Shown here one piece after another: positions 21,964 through 32,452 of a stretch of DNA of 64,000 bases; within the stretch, counting starts at the first letter, position 1, and every line of letters starts with the position of its first letter. Position numbers and translations under genes: made by a program. The notes under the pieces were generated by a model. The model was not told the DNA's origin. It saw nothing but the letters and a program-made list of their open reading frames with translations, and ran no database searches. The DNA is from Branchipolynoe longqiensis (lineage: Eukaryota; Annelida; Polychaeta; Phyllodocida; Polynoidae), in NCBI GenBank assembly GCA_030323885.1, contig CM059193.1:59230042-59294041 (forward strand), written 5' to 3'.

Positions 21964-22794
21964 GTGTAGTGGTCTGCACTGACCTCTCAGTCAAGGAGCC
22001 GCATATACAGGTAGACGTGGGTAGTGTGGTGATATCAGGGAGCCTAGGTGGTGTAATGGTTAGCACACTGGCCCGGAATGCAAAGAGATGTGGGTTCGAG
22101 TCCCGCTCTAGTCGCAATATTTCCCATTTTCATCACCCCCACGACACTCATTGCCGTGACCATGACCCTGTAGAAGCTACGAGCTGTAGAGTTGTTGAAC
22201 CTACCCTGTGTATCTATATGTAAGTGCATTGCCTGTATGTATGTAATTGTAAGCATTAAAAGACTTACAATTCCAGGAGGACGAGTGTAGTGGTCTGCAC
22301 TGACCTCTCAGACAAGGAGCCACATATACAGGTAGACGTGGGTAGTGTGGTGATATCAGGGTGCCTAGGTGGTGTAATGGTTAGCACACTGGTCTCGAAT
22401 GCAAAGAGATGTGGGTTCGAGTCCCGCTCTAGGCGCAATATTTCCCATTTTCATCACCCCCACGACACTCGTTGACGTGACCATGACCCTATAGAAGCTA
22501 CGAGCTGTAGAGTTGTTGAACCTACCCTGTGTATCTATATGTAAGTGCATTGCCTGTATGTATGTAATTGTAAGCATTAAAAGACTTACAATTCCAGGGG
22601 GACGAGTGTAGTAGTCTGCACTGACCTCTCAGGCAAGGAGCCGCATAGACAGGTAGATGTGGGTAGTGTGGTGATATCAGGGAGCCTAGGTGGTGTAATG
22701 GTTAGCACACTGGCCCGGAATGCAAAGAGATGTGGGTTCGAGTCACGCTCTAGGCACAATATTTCCCATTTTCATCACCCCCACGACACTTGTT
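21964..22794 (+). repeat. SINE-3 tandem array, 321-bp period, 2.6 units
   Basis: Units start at 21964, 22285 and 22606 (spacing 321 and 321). Each has a tRNA-like promoter (A box TGGTGTAATGGTTAGC, B box GGTTCGAGTCCC) and a 3' part with TATGTAAGTGCATTGCC. The third is cut by a SINE-1 insertion at about 22795. Head-to-tail amplification of a SINE is unusual. The tRNA-like part resembles Gln/Glu-type tRNAs but is too diverged to be a gene. Confidence 0.85.
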
Positions 22795-23092
22795 TGTTCC
22801 TTGGAACTTTACGTACTGGCAACATCCAAAATCATATCAGGATGGGTACCGACTTGTGACAGTACTCACTCATGTTGACTTTATAGTGCTGCCCCACTGG
22901 GAGACCAGGTCAGGTCGCTGGCACCATTTATCCGATATCCCACTTAGTCACATTATCCTGATATTGAGCTAACCAGTATTTGCCGTATCTTAATAATGCC
23001 TAGCACAAGGCTAGGAAGCGACAAGTATCACTTTTATAAGTCATTGGTTTGAGTCGACCGGGAATCGAACTCCTGACCTTCCGGCACTGAGG
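22795..23092 (-). mobile_element. SINE-1 inserted in SINE-3 array
   Basis: Reverse copy from the T-rich tail to the head complement GGGAATCGAACTCCTGACC, where it stops short of the A box. A further reverse body fragment lies at 23099-23131. Confidence 0.85.
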
Positions 23093-23539
23093 TGCTTGGT
23101 CACATTATCTTGACAATGCGTCAACCAGTGTTTCAGTTATCATACTTAACGGCCATCACAGGGTAACGTGGCGAAGACATGAGAGCTGTTTATATTTAAA
23201 GTATTTGGCTATACTCGGCCGGTGATGGAGCCCAATACTTCTCACTCTGGAAGCGGACAGTCTAAGCACTAGCCCATCACATCCCTATTTAAGACGAATC
23301 TAGTTTACTCTCTCAAACCTGTAAGACGAATCTACTTTACTCTCTCAAAACTAATTCGTATTCTTAATATTTCTGATTTCCCTACACTCGAGTTTCTGAA
23401 ACTGGGTTTCCGGTTCCCGATAAACTGGAGGGCTCAATCGCAGGATCGATTGTTGCCGGCAAGTGTGCGCCAGACATGTTCCTAGACTCCAGGAGCTGAG
23501 ATGTTTTTGAACCAACCAGTGCACAGTGTCGAAGTCATC
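23093..23539. other. No gene; possible decayed tRNA-like head
   Basis: 23215-23285 read in reverse (GATGGGCTAGTGCTTAGAC, GGGCTCCATCACC) resembles a tRNA-like SINE head. A duplicated phrase TAAGACGAATCTA(G/C)TTTACTCTC occurs at 23291 and 23327. Nothing else recognised. Confidence 0.4.
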
Positions 23540-23830
23540 AGAAGCTGTTTGAAGTAAGCGGTAGTAATTGGAAGTACCAAGAAGTAACCGGAAGTAACCG
23601 GGAGTAATTGGAAGTACCCAGAAGTAACCGTAAGTAAGCGGTAGTAATTGGAAGTACCCAGAAGTAACCGAAAGTAAGAGGTAGTAATTGGAAGTACCAA
23701 GAAGTAACCGGAAGTAAGAGGTAGTAATTGGAAGTACCCAGAAGTAACCGGAAGTAATCGGGAGTAATTGGAAGAAATTAGAAGTAATCAGGAGTAATTG
23801 GAAGTAATCGGTAGTAACAACTGGTAGGAA
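23540..23830. repeat. GAAGTAACC-type minisatellite
   Basis: Repeated GGAAGTAACCGGAAGTAA and GTAATTGGAAGTACC phrases with a short period, grouped in larger similar blocks. Open frames through it are repeat artefacts. Confidence 0.9.
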
Positions 23831-24385
23831 CTAAAAGAAACCAGAAACAACTGCAAGGAACCGGAAACAACTGGAAACAACCCGAAGCAAGCGGGAGCAA
23901 CCGAAAGGAGACGAAAGCAACCAGAAAGAACTGGATGGAAGCAAGGGAAAGCAATGGGAAGCAACCACAAGCAACCACAAGCAACCAACCGCAGCCGACA
24001 GCAACAAACCGCAACCGACCACACCCAACCGCACCCGACCGCACCGAACCGCAATCGACCGCGACCGACCGCAACCGACAGCACCCAACCGCATCCGAAC
24101 CCACGTGACCACAACCGACCGCAACCAACCGCAACCAACTGCAACCAACTGCAGACAACCACACCCGACCGCAACCGACCGCAACCAACCGCTACCGACC
24201 GCAACCGACCGCAACCGACCGCAACCGACCGCAACCAACCGCAACCAACCGCAACCAACCGCAACCAACCGCAACCAACCGCAACCAACCGCAACCAACC
24301 GCAACCAACCGCAACCAACCACAACCAACTGCAACCAACTGCAACCAACCGCAACCAACCGCAACCAACCACAACCAACTGGCCT
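23831..24385. repeat. GCAACCAACC minisatellite
   Basis: Decamers GCAACCAACC and GCAACCGACC in near-perfect array toward the right, degenerate toward the left, where they grade into the GAAGTAACC repeats. Stop-free frames exist in several phases on both strands (VAVGCGWLRL-type peptides) and are not genes. Confidence 0.95.
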
Positions 24386-24691
24386 TCACGCCCTTACCAA
24401 AAGGGCGACTTAAACTTACAAACTAAGACCACGCCTCAACTATCAATTGCCGTGTACACGCCTCGAGAATGATGTAACGCTCCCGAATGTGGCTTAGCCA
24501 CTGGGCGTTGTAGCGATCGATCCCTCTTGATGCATAATGCAAACAAGCAGGATGGATCAGTCAGGTGGTACCATCACATGAGACTTTCAGGTCAAGATGG
24601 CGTCGACAATGGGTAAGCCTGCTGACGTCGGAAGTGGGAGACAATTTCGGAGTAGGCCACGCCTAGTGAAGTGTAAATCACAGGAGAATTT
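24386..24691. other. Unique; weak exon-like start
   Basis: AAGATGGCGTCGACAATGGGTAAGC (split here as AAGATGGCGTCGACAATG followed by GGTAAGC) at about 24594-24619 looks like a good start context followed by a splice-donor consensus. That could be a tiny first coding exon. There is no supporting evidence nearby. Confidence 0.2.
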
Positions 24692-24715
24692 CTATTCAGT
24701 GCCGACCAGACGGGG

Positions 24716-24726
24716 TGGCCGAGTGG
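24716..24726 (+). promoter_or_regulatory. SINE-1 pol III A box
   Basis: TGGCCGAGTGG matches the internal A-box consensus of tRNA genes. The 43-nt gap to the B box suits a class-II (Leu/Ser-like) tRNA ancestor. Confidence 0.85.
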
Positions 24727-24769
24727 GTTGGAGCGTCCGTCTCCCGTGCTGGTAGATCGTGGGGTCGTG

Positions 24770-24780
24770 GGTTCGAGTCC
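24770..24780 (+). promoter_or_regulatory. SINE-1 pol III B box
   Basis: GGTTCGAGTCC fits the B-box consensus GGTTCGANTCC exactly. Confidence 0.9.
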
Positions 24781-25149
24781 CGGTCGAGTCAAACCAATGA
24801 CTTTAAAATTGATACTTGTCGCTTCCTAGCCAGGCACTCGGCATTATTAGGACAGGTCAAGGACTGGTGTGCTCAGTGTCAGGATAATGTGACTGAGTGG
24901 GATACCAGGTCATGGTGCCGGCAGCCTGGTTTCCCAGTGGGACAGCACTATAAAGTCGCCATGAGTGCGCACTGTCACAAGTCGGTACCCGTCCTGATAT
25001 GACCTTAGATGTTGCTAGGACGTAAAACAACAACAAACAAACAAACAAACTATTCAGTGCCATAATGTGCAATCCACTGACCAGGGGGCGTCCCCGCGCA
25101 TTGTTCACACACGGTAATTTTCGATATCCTGGACGCAGAGAAATAATTA

Positions 25150-25235
25150 CAGTGAACCCCTGTTATAAAGCACCCCGTTTTAACAAGAATTTGCATATAA
25201 CCCAATTATCTATTGGTCCCGGAATTCTTTTATTT
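25150..25235. mobile_element. Half of a CAGT-ended MITE
   Basis: CAGTGAACCCCTGTTATAAAG preceded by TA resembles a pogo-like MITE end, followed by CCCGTTTTAACAAG. No matching right end was found. Confidence 0.45.
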
Positions 25236-25619
25236 AAAGGTAATACACAGGTTGGGGAAACACCTGAAATGAGAGTCTGTTGGTACAATCGGTTCCGTTG
25301 ATGTAATCCAGTATGGGATAAATCCAAGCATCAGTTCCGTTGGTGTCATTCATTATGGCATAACTCCAAGCATATATCCAGTTTGTATGGGGGGCAGGGG
25401 GTGACATGAGAGTGTAGAGGCCGTGCCTAATGACCCCCCTCCCTTCCTACCCCCCCTTCCACCCACCCCTCCCTTCCACCCGTAGCATGTCCCGCGGCCA
25501 TGCCTAATGACCCCCTCCCCATCAACCAAAGCACATGTCTGAGGGGGGAGGGAAAGTAGGTGAGTGAGGACGGAGCAATAAGCCAATTTAGGGTGCTTTG
25601 TAGAACACTTATCACTGCC
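25236..25619. other. No gene; small duplication and C-rich tract
   Basis: GTTCCGTTGRTGTMATYCA with its following TATGG and TCCAAGCAT phrase occurs twice (about 25291 and 25333). A CCCTCC-rich tract spans about 25434-25480. Frames over it are low complexity. Confidence 0.5.
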
Positions 25620-25930
25620 AGACTGTGCCCAGTTGTTGTGAGTGTGGGTGGGTGGGGGTGGGTATTTTATTCACACATTTCCAGAACCAGCCACTGTGGG
25701 TGATGCACAGACTCATTCTCAGCAATATCATGAGACAGCAGATACCATAATTAAGAGGTAGTTTTCTAGAACACGAATGCCAGATCATTTCCCTGATCAC
25801 ATAAATATAAAATCTGCACATGTTTTTTGCCAGTTTAACAATACCACAATGATATGAGGTGCAATACATCAAAATCCTTCTCTTTTAATGTAAATTCAAT
25901 CCTTAATTACTCTTTAATGAAACACCAAAT
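25620..25930 (+). repeat. Duplicated segment, arm 1
   Basis: It recurs inverted at 27560-27870. Shared phrases include ATTCTCAGCAA, GACAGCAG, AGATCAT, TTTGCCAGTT, CATGATATGAG-like and AATGAAACACCAAATG. Identity is partial with many indels, so the duplication is old. Confidence 0.65.
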
Positions 25931-26110
25931 GGTTACTAATTATGACAGGGTGTGAGTGACCAAAGTTAGCACAGAAAGAGGGAGTTGGTGAAGAACACAC
26001 ATGTAGGAAGAGGGATTTGATTTAATTACAATATTTGTTAGGATAATTTGGTGGTGAATGATGGGGAGTTACATCTAGATAGTGACAAATCCTTTATCGC
26101 ATTTTATAAG
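25931..26110 (+). repeat. Duplicated segment X, copy 1
   Basis: Recurs in direct orientation at 28040-28170: GACAGGGTGTG, CCAAAGTTAGCACAGA, CCATGTAGGA-like, ACAATATTTGTTAGGA and TTTGGTGGTGAATGATGG. A TACA/TGCA microsatellite follows both copies. Confidence 0.8.
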
Positions 26111-26227
26111 CTCTGGAGTGTGCATGCATGCAGATTACACATACATTTTATACATACATACATACATGATACATGTACACATATGTAGATGCATACATGC
26201 ATACATATATCTATATGCATACATATC

Positions 26228-27045
26228 AGGTTCAGAGCGAAGACCAAGACTACTCAGATACTGGTGAGAGCTACATTTGCAGATGACAGTGCACTGGTTG
26301 CCCACTCTGCTGAAGAGACCCAGAAAATAGTGGACGCTTTCTCCGATGCATCAAAGAAGTTTGGCCTGAAAATTAACATCAAGAAGACGGAGGTGCTGTA
26401 CCAACCCAACTCTACAAGAACCCGAGAGGAGGAGATCATAGTTGACGGAAACAAGCTGAACTCTGTTCCGGAATTCACCTATCTCGGAAGCACTATATCA
26501 AGTGATGGACGCATTGATGCTGAGATACAGAGGAGGATGGCCAAGGCTAGCGCATCTTTCAGCCGACTACGCCAGAGACTTCTGGAACAACCACCATGTG
26601 TCCATTCGGGTCAAAGGTAAGATCTACCGGCGCAATCGTGCTATCCACCCTACTATACGGAGCCGAGGCCTGGACAGTGTACAGACAGCAGGTGAAAAAG
26701 CTGCATGCCTTCATGATGCGACATCTGCGTTCAATCATGAGGCTAACCTGGAAGGACAAAGTGACGAATAAGGAAATACTCGAACGGATGGGGCTGCCCT
26801 CTATGGAAGATCTTCTGATCAAAAAGAATCTCCGGTGGACTGGACACCTCATGAGGATGTCATCAGACAGGCTACCAAAGCAGATCCTCTATTCTCAACT
26901 GTCTTCTGGCTACAGAAAGAGAGGGCGCCCCCGTCTCCGGTTCAAAGATACCTTCAAGAGAAACCTGAAGCTGAGAGACATTAAGACCGACTCATGGACA
27001 GAACTCTCACAGCAGAGAGCTAAATGGAGAGCGGCAGTCAAGTAA
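26228..27045 (+). pseudogene. RTE-like LINE, reverse transcriptase C-terminal part
   Basis: A 5'-truncated non-LTR element. One frame (26189-26620) starts in the reverse-transcriptase active site region, with FADDSALVAHSAEETQKIVD (FADD is the catalytic motif), then FGLKINIKKTEVLYQP and FTYLGSTISSDGRID. It shifts to a second frame (26596-27045) with LSTLLYGAEAWTVYRQQVKK, ERMGLPSMEDLLIKKNLRW, GHLMRM, the RGRPRLRFKD thumb-like motif, and TELSQQRAKWRAAVK at the end. A frameshift near 26600-26620 breaks the ORF, and the endonuclease and palm N-terminus are missing. The short 3' UTR with a trinucleotide tail is typical of RTE-clade elements. Two shorter retroposons here share the last about 140 bp. 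Confidence 0.85.
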
Positions 27046-27101
27046 TGAAAGCAGTCTTTATCGCATCACGACCGACAGCATGATGATGATGATGATGATG
27101 A
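27046..27101 (+). mobile_element. RTE 3' UTR and (GAT)n tail
   Basis: AAAGCAGTCTTTATCGCATC then CGACCGACAGC and ATGATGATG repeats. The same block, including the repeat type, ends the retroposons at 11357 and 16352. Confidence 0.85.
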
Positions 27102-27559
27102 CACATGTAAAAACTAACAATATTTAAACAATTATAAATTAAAGAACTTGTTGGTGTGACTTGTCTTCCTGCTGTGCGGTGGGTGGGGTAGCATGGGTAT
27201 AGGGGTGGGGGTGGTGGTAGAGTAGTTTCACATAACAAATGCAAACATTGATACCACAAAAGCTGATGGAAAGGGTAGAAACAACAACCATCTGATGCCA
27301 TTAACCCCCTCCCCTCACACACACACACGCACACACTAACACTGTCATCAGCTAGTCTATCTACCCTGCACACACCCATCGACCCGATCTGGACTTCCGA
27401 TTTGCATCTCATGCAGCCCCCCCCCCTCCCCACTCAGTCACTGGGTAACAGGGTAGGGGGTGCGTGTGGATGTGGGGGGGGGGGGGGGCAGATGACTTAT
27501 CAGCTGGATGAACCTGATATTGCATATCAGAGTGTGACAGGAATAGAAATATGTTTCAC
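27102..27559. other. No gene; G/C homopolymer runs
   Basis: Contains a CA microsatellite (about 27318-27336), a poly-C run (27416-27427) and a poly-G run (27474-27488). No coding signal. Confidence 0.55.
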
Positions 27560-27870
27560 CAATTAAGTGACTATCAGCCACATTTGGTGTTTCATTTAAG
27601 AGTGATTATGGATTGAATTTACTTTAAAAACAGAAGGATTTTTATGTATTACAATTTACATCTCATATCATGGTGGTTTTATTCAACTGGCAAATTATAT
27701 TTATATCATTAAATAAAACATATGCTGGTTTTATATTTCTGTGATCAGCGAGATGATCTGGTGACTTTTGTGTTGTAGCAAAATACCCCTTATATATAGC
27801 AACTGCTGCCTCAGAGCCTTGCTGAGAATTACTGAGTGTGTACTGTGTGCTATGTGTCTGTCACTGAACC
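27560..27870 (-). repeat. Duplicated segment, inverted arm
   Basis: Reverse complement of 25620-25930 over blocks described there. Together with the direct X copies it forms an arm/X, inverted arm, X pattern. Confidence 0.65.
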
Positions 27871-28039
27871 CCTTGTCAGCCCTCTGGACCGGACAGAGAG
27901 AATGCTCCTCCCCCATCCCTACCCCTCTCCCACAACCTCTCCCCCCCCCCCCCCCCACCACCACACACACAGTGCGCTGGTGAACAACAGAGGTCCCTCC
28001 CCTCCTCTGCTTGCAAACAAGGGTGGGAGGGGGTACCAT

Positions 28040-28170
28040 GGTTACTAAATAAGACAGGGTGTGGGTAACCAAAGTTAGCACAGATGAGGGGTTTGAAGAA
28101 CACCCATGTAGGATATTTTATTTATTTACAATATTTGTTAGGACAATTTGGTGGTGAATGATGGAGGTGG
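28040..28170 (+). repeat. Duplicated segment X, copy 2
   Basis: Direct copy of 25931-26110. Preceded by a C-rich run (27933-27957), and followed by a TGCATACA-type microsatellite (28171-28292), as for copy 1. Confidence 0.8.
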
Positions 28171-28292
28171 GGTGCACATGCATGCACACACATGCATGCA
28201 TTTACATGCATACACATGCATACACATTCATACATACACATGCATACATATATGTATGTATGCATGTATGCATACAGACATATATACATATA

Positions 28293-28831
28293 TACATCTC
28301 AGCCTGCAACCCTACAGCTACCCAACACCCACCCTGGTAGGAGGGTGTGTGTGTGGGTGGAGGGTCAAAGCACTGCGGTAAAGTACCAGGGACACTAGAT
28401 AACAGATTCACCTGGTATGTGTAGTACATGGGTGAATGACAACGTAGTGTAAATATGGGTGAAAATAGCTTTAGTATGGGACAGAAATTAGAAACTGTGG
28501 TTCCAGGTTCAAATGGCTACATATATAGGCACAGAGTTGGTGAAATTGGGCGAGAATGCAAAAAGACAAGATGGCGGCACTAGAACACCGTCGATCTCAC
28601 TTTTAAATCTTATTAAACTAGATATTTTATTATATTTTTCAACTCAAAGATAGCGGGTAAACATGAAGACATCTACAAAGAATAAATGTTGCTTCTTAGA
28701 TTGTGAAATTAGACTCTCATTTCATTAACCCGCTTTTTTGACCGTTTTTATATAGGGTTGGTATTCACCAGTGTACTGTGAGTACCGGGTGAATCCTTTA
28801 TCTACGGGGACACAAGAACACGGGGCATGGC
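28293..28831. other. No gene seen
   Basis: Unique sequence between a microsatellite and the Gypsy A LTR. The longest ATG-started frames are very short. Confidence 0.5.
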
Positions 28832-28959
28832 TGTAAGATACGAGTCGACCACGGTGAGCTCCAGTTCAAGACTGACTTTATTAACCGTCTTAGTTGCCTT
28901 ACTTACATTCTAGTTCTAGCTGGTGACCAGCGTGTACCGGTCGATCAACATATGTCACA
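28832..28959 (-). repeat. Gypsy A 3' LTR, 128 bp
   Basis: TGTAAGATAC...TATGTCACA on the plus strand; on the element strand it starts TGTGACATATG and ends CTTACA. Very short for a Gypsy LTR. Confidence 0.92.
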
Positions 28960-29666
28960 TCTCCCTTTCAATGTTTATTAAGGTTAGAACTCTCTTATTC
29001 TTATAAATACCCAACAGGACAATACATACTTTAGCTAACATATAATATACTCCATTGCATAAACATTTTGTACTTATTTCCTATACACTATAGAACTCAG
29101 ATGAGTACTTAACCATACAGGCGGTATTCTCACTTATATAAATACCATGTGGGAATCCATGTGTCGAATGTATAATGGTCAATAGACCCATGCACCAACC
29201 GTGTATGTCGACCAATGTGCATCTTAACTTAATATGTCATATACTCCCATATTATTTTCTATTTTATTCAGGTTGTAACTCTTACGAATAACACGCTGGC
29301 AACATATATCTAAACAACATCTATGATGCTCACTACCTTATATTCTATAAATAATGTCTTTTATCCGGCATTGTGAGCCTGTCACGAATGTTCATATTGA
29401 TGCATATATATTGGTGGCACTTTCGCGCACTCTGTTGACATGACTTCTACAACGTCTTTTGTTCGTCGTATCACATTTTATCACCGATGAATGGGTCATA
29501 CGCCATGTAACATTGTTATACCAATTTATGACAATGTCACCAAATTTGGTGTGTGTTGTATACAAACATTTTATAAATACATATATAATATGGGCATTAA
29601 AGAGTGAATTAGTAATAACTTAATCTGTATATCGACTTAATCGAAACACATGTTTACAATTGTACA

Positions 29667-30035
29667 TTAGCTTACTATTAAACGAGAAACTCTCCCGTAA
29701 CGTGTTGTATATGGTACCTGTCGTCTCTGCTCCTGTACAACTTGTTTGTGACTCATCACACGCTCAAATTTATTATGATGCGTCTGCTCTCTGTTTGGAA
29801 ATGTGTCTGTCTTTGTTTTGAAAATGTGCTTACGATTTCTACGCACTATCTTGTTTTGTGCATTCCTTATGCTATAATCTCTAGTTCCAGGCATCTGTGA
29901 ATCGACTATTTGTCCTTTAGCACATTTCCCTGTGTGATGTAAATAACGTACGTGTTCGCTTTTTTGCAAGGGTGGGTGTTCATGTCCTGCCTTTCTATCA
30001 AAATATTTTTTCTGGTTTGGTTGTATTTCTTTGAA
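29667..30035 (-). pseudogene. Gypsy A integrase C-terminal tail
   Basis: In frame with the integrase after the stop at 30036-30038. Basic and Gln-rich, with a GTRDYSI segment where Gypsy integrases carry the GPY/F-type module. No chromodomain is seen. Followed by about 700 bp of AT-rich non-coding DNA before the polypurine tract. Confidence 0.7.
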
Positions 30036-30995
30036 CTAGGTTTTCTTTGACACCTGACATTTAGGTGCGAGATTTGCATTTATTACAGGTAACTTAGTCC
30101 TGAGCCTACGTGACATAAGTAACTGTGCTGGTGATGCACCTAAGCCTTGCAGTGTCGTATTTCTATAATTCAGTAAGGCGATGTTCGGATCTTTGTTATC
30201 CGACATGGCTTTTTTTATCAATAACTTTACTGTCTGAACATATCTCTCTACCTGTCCATTACTTTGAGGGAAAAGCGGACTCGAAAAAAACGGCCGAAAG
30301 TCATAGTTCTTTGAAAACTGTAAGTATTCTGCGCTACTAAACTGCGGCCCATTGTCAGAGACCACTATTTTTGGGATACCGTATCTGCAAAATACCCCTT
30401 TTAATGCGTTAATAATATCTTTACTGGTTGTGGTTGTCAGTTCCACTATCTCCAGAAATTTTGAATAATAATCAATTATTAATATAAAAGTGGTATTTTC
30501 CACAAAGAAGAGGTCAACCCCCACTTTATGATACGGGATACATGGTATGTTATGATTCTGTAGTGGCTCAGACTGTTGTGTGTTTCTGTATTCCTGACAA
30601 ATCTGACAACGGGACACTTGGTCCTCTATTTGACCACTCATGCCTGGCCAAAAAACTGTGTCACGTGCTAACTGTTTACATCTAACTATGCCTAGGTGTG
30701 ATTCATGTATCTTGTGCAACATTTCTTTCTGCAACGTGTGTGGAACAACTATTCTATTGCCCTTCAGCAATATTCCTTCGTGAACTGTAATGTCATGTCT
30801 ATAGGTAAAACATGGTTTTACCTCAGAGTCGAGATTACCATTATGGTTGGGCCATCCATGCCTTGCTAAGTATATTACTTCTTGTAGTGTCTTGTCCTTT
30901 TTTACCTCATCTTGTACCCTGATCATCCCATCGCTCCCCAACTCAATTCCCGCTACTGTGAGTTCATCATCGAACAGGTTGTTTGGTGTGGTCAA
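30036..30995 (-). pseudogene. Gypsy A integrase
   Basis: The integrase joins element cDNA to the host genome. The N-terminal HHCC zinc finger is seen (HESHLG... CQIC). The catalytic triad looks intact: Asp in VGVDLFF, Asp in VSDNGPQF and Glu in GQVERYVQ. The LLNYRNT and SPAQLLMSRRLR motifs follow. It lies in a different frame from RNase H because of an upstream frameshift, and a TAG after about 319 residues separates the C-terminal tail. Intact catalytic residues suggest decay after insertion rather than long selection-free drift. Confidence 0.92.
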
Positions 30996-31255
30996 TGTGG
31001 TGTGGGCTCTGGACAGCGCATCTGCAAATACATCAGCGTGCCTTTAATGTATATTACTTGTATGTTATAATTCTGTAGTCTCATTCTCATACATTGCATC
31101 CTCGCCGATAGGGAATGTATCGGCTTGTTCATGATTGCTACTAGCGGTTTGTGGTCTGTTTGGATTGTTACTTCTTTGCCAAATATATAATCGTGAAATT
31201 TTGTGCATCCGAAACATATTGCCAACAGTTCCTTTTCAATGACAGCGTAATTTGC
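30992..31255 (-). pseudogene. Gypsy A RNase H, C-terminal part
   Basis: Begins after the TAA at 31256 in the same frame as RT. It contains VIEKELLAI just before the first Met, TDHKPLVAIMNKP and the LSARMQ segment. The final catalytic Asp (in FADALSR) is in the next frame, so a one-base frameshift lies at about 31030-31045. Confidence 0.85.
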
Positions 31256-32452
31256 TTATGTTTTGTCTAATGCTCTTGAGGCCATGGCAACTGGCCTATT
31301 ATCTTGGAAAATTGTTGCGCCCAACCCGGACTTAGACGCATCTACTTGCAATACAATATCTAGGCTGACATCGAAATATTTTAGTACTGGGGCTTTTGTA
31401 AGTAACATTTTTAGTTTGGTAAAAGACTCCATCTGTTCATTTTGCCAGTGCCACGCTATCTCTTTGCCAAGGACTATGTGCAATGGTTTGGCCAACTCAG
31501 CCATGTTGGGAATGAACTTACTAACATAACCTACCATACCCAAAAACCTTTGCACAGCCTTTTTATCACACAGTGTTGGCATGTCACTGATCGCCTGTAC
31601 CCGTTCTTTACTGGGTAGTAAGCCTTGGGATGTCAACAGATGACCTACATATGTCACTTGGGACTGGCATATCTTAGATTTCTTTGGGTTTAATGTCAGT
31701 TTGAATTTTCTGGCTCTGTCCAAAACTGCTTTAAGTCTGGTATTATGTTCTTGAACCGATTTTCCATAAATTAGAATGTCATCCGTAATTACGTTCACCC
31801 CCTCTAAGTCACCCATGATCCCATTCATTTCCTCAATGAAGATATCCCCAGCTGTTTTTATACCAAATGGTAAACGTGTAAACCGATACCTGCCCCATGG
31901 TGTGTTGAATGTGCAAAGGTCGGAACTCTCTCTGTCTAAATGAATTTGCCAGTAACCACTGTTTGCATCAATTACTGAAAAATATTTGGCCCCATGTGTA
32001 TTGGCCACCACTTCCTCTATAGTACGGGTTGGATATGGGCCCCTCAATTTGGCTTTATTCAGCTTCGTTGGATCTAGACATATCCTGATTTTACCTGGTT
32101 TCCTGACAATCGTTATCGAGCTAACCCATGGTGTTGGTTCCGTCTGCTTCACTATCACCCCCAACGCTAACATTCTATCTAATTCTTTTTTTACATCTGA
32201 TATAATAGCGTGAGGTATACGTCTAGGGGCATCAATTATGGGGGATACATTTTTATCAATATGGATATGTGCGTTTACTTTTATTTTACCGATCCCTGTG
32301 AATACATCATTGTACATATTTACCAAGTCTGCAGCGCTCTGCCTTGGATTGACATCGTCGGAGATACAGTCCACTCTCATGATTAGGTTGAGTGCAACAC
32401 AAGCACTTTTTCCAAGTAATGGACTGCCCTCTTCGGTTACTTGAAACTTGAA
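31256..32452 (-). pseudogene. Gypsy A reverse transcriptase and start of RNase H
   Basis: Copies element RNA to DNA. Visible RT motifs: TPWVSSITIVRKPGKIRICL, LDPTKLN, the first catalytic Asp in FSVIDANSGYWQI, TRLPFGIK, and the active-site box VITDDILIYG, which has Thr before the two Asp. The connection (GMVGYVSKFIP) and RNase H start (LQVDASKSGLGATIFQ) follow. In frame with gag-protease but separated by TGA at 32453-32455. Ends at TAA (31256-31258), where the related element B has Gln; a C-to-T change explains it. Confidence 0.93.

Larger units (their letters stand above)
24704..25049 (+). mobile_element. SINE-1 reference copy, intact, 12-bp TSD
   Basis: 346 bp flanked by CTATTCAGTGCC at 24692-24703 and 25050-25061. 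Order: type-1 class-II-tRNA-like head with intact pol III boxes, the GTCGAGTCAAACCAATGAC junction, the GATACTTGTCGCTTCCTAGC domain, the GTCAGGATAATGTGACTGAG domain, CAGCACTATAAAGTCGCC, the 3' block CCTGATATGACCTTAGATG, and an (AAC/AAAC)n tail. Clean TSDs and intact boxes suggest it is among the youngest copies here. The LINE partner is not evident, because its 3' end differs from the RTE tail at 27000-27101. Confidence 0.95.

Noticed and set aside
22060..22125. Functional tRNA gene
   Set aside because: A and B boxes are present, but the acceptor stem does not pair and the anticodon arm is degenerate; it is a SINE head. The same applies to the SINE-1 and SINE-2 heads.
22044..22859. Repeated 60-100 codon frames in the 321-bp array
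   Set aside because: They translate a tRNA-like SINE promoter and body; identical peptides on both strands reflect the repeat.
23778..24472. Long open frames on both strands (VAVGCGWLRL and NRPQPTATN peptides)
   Set aside because: They are translations of a decamer minisatellite that lacks stops in several phases; no start, domain or codon bias supports genes.
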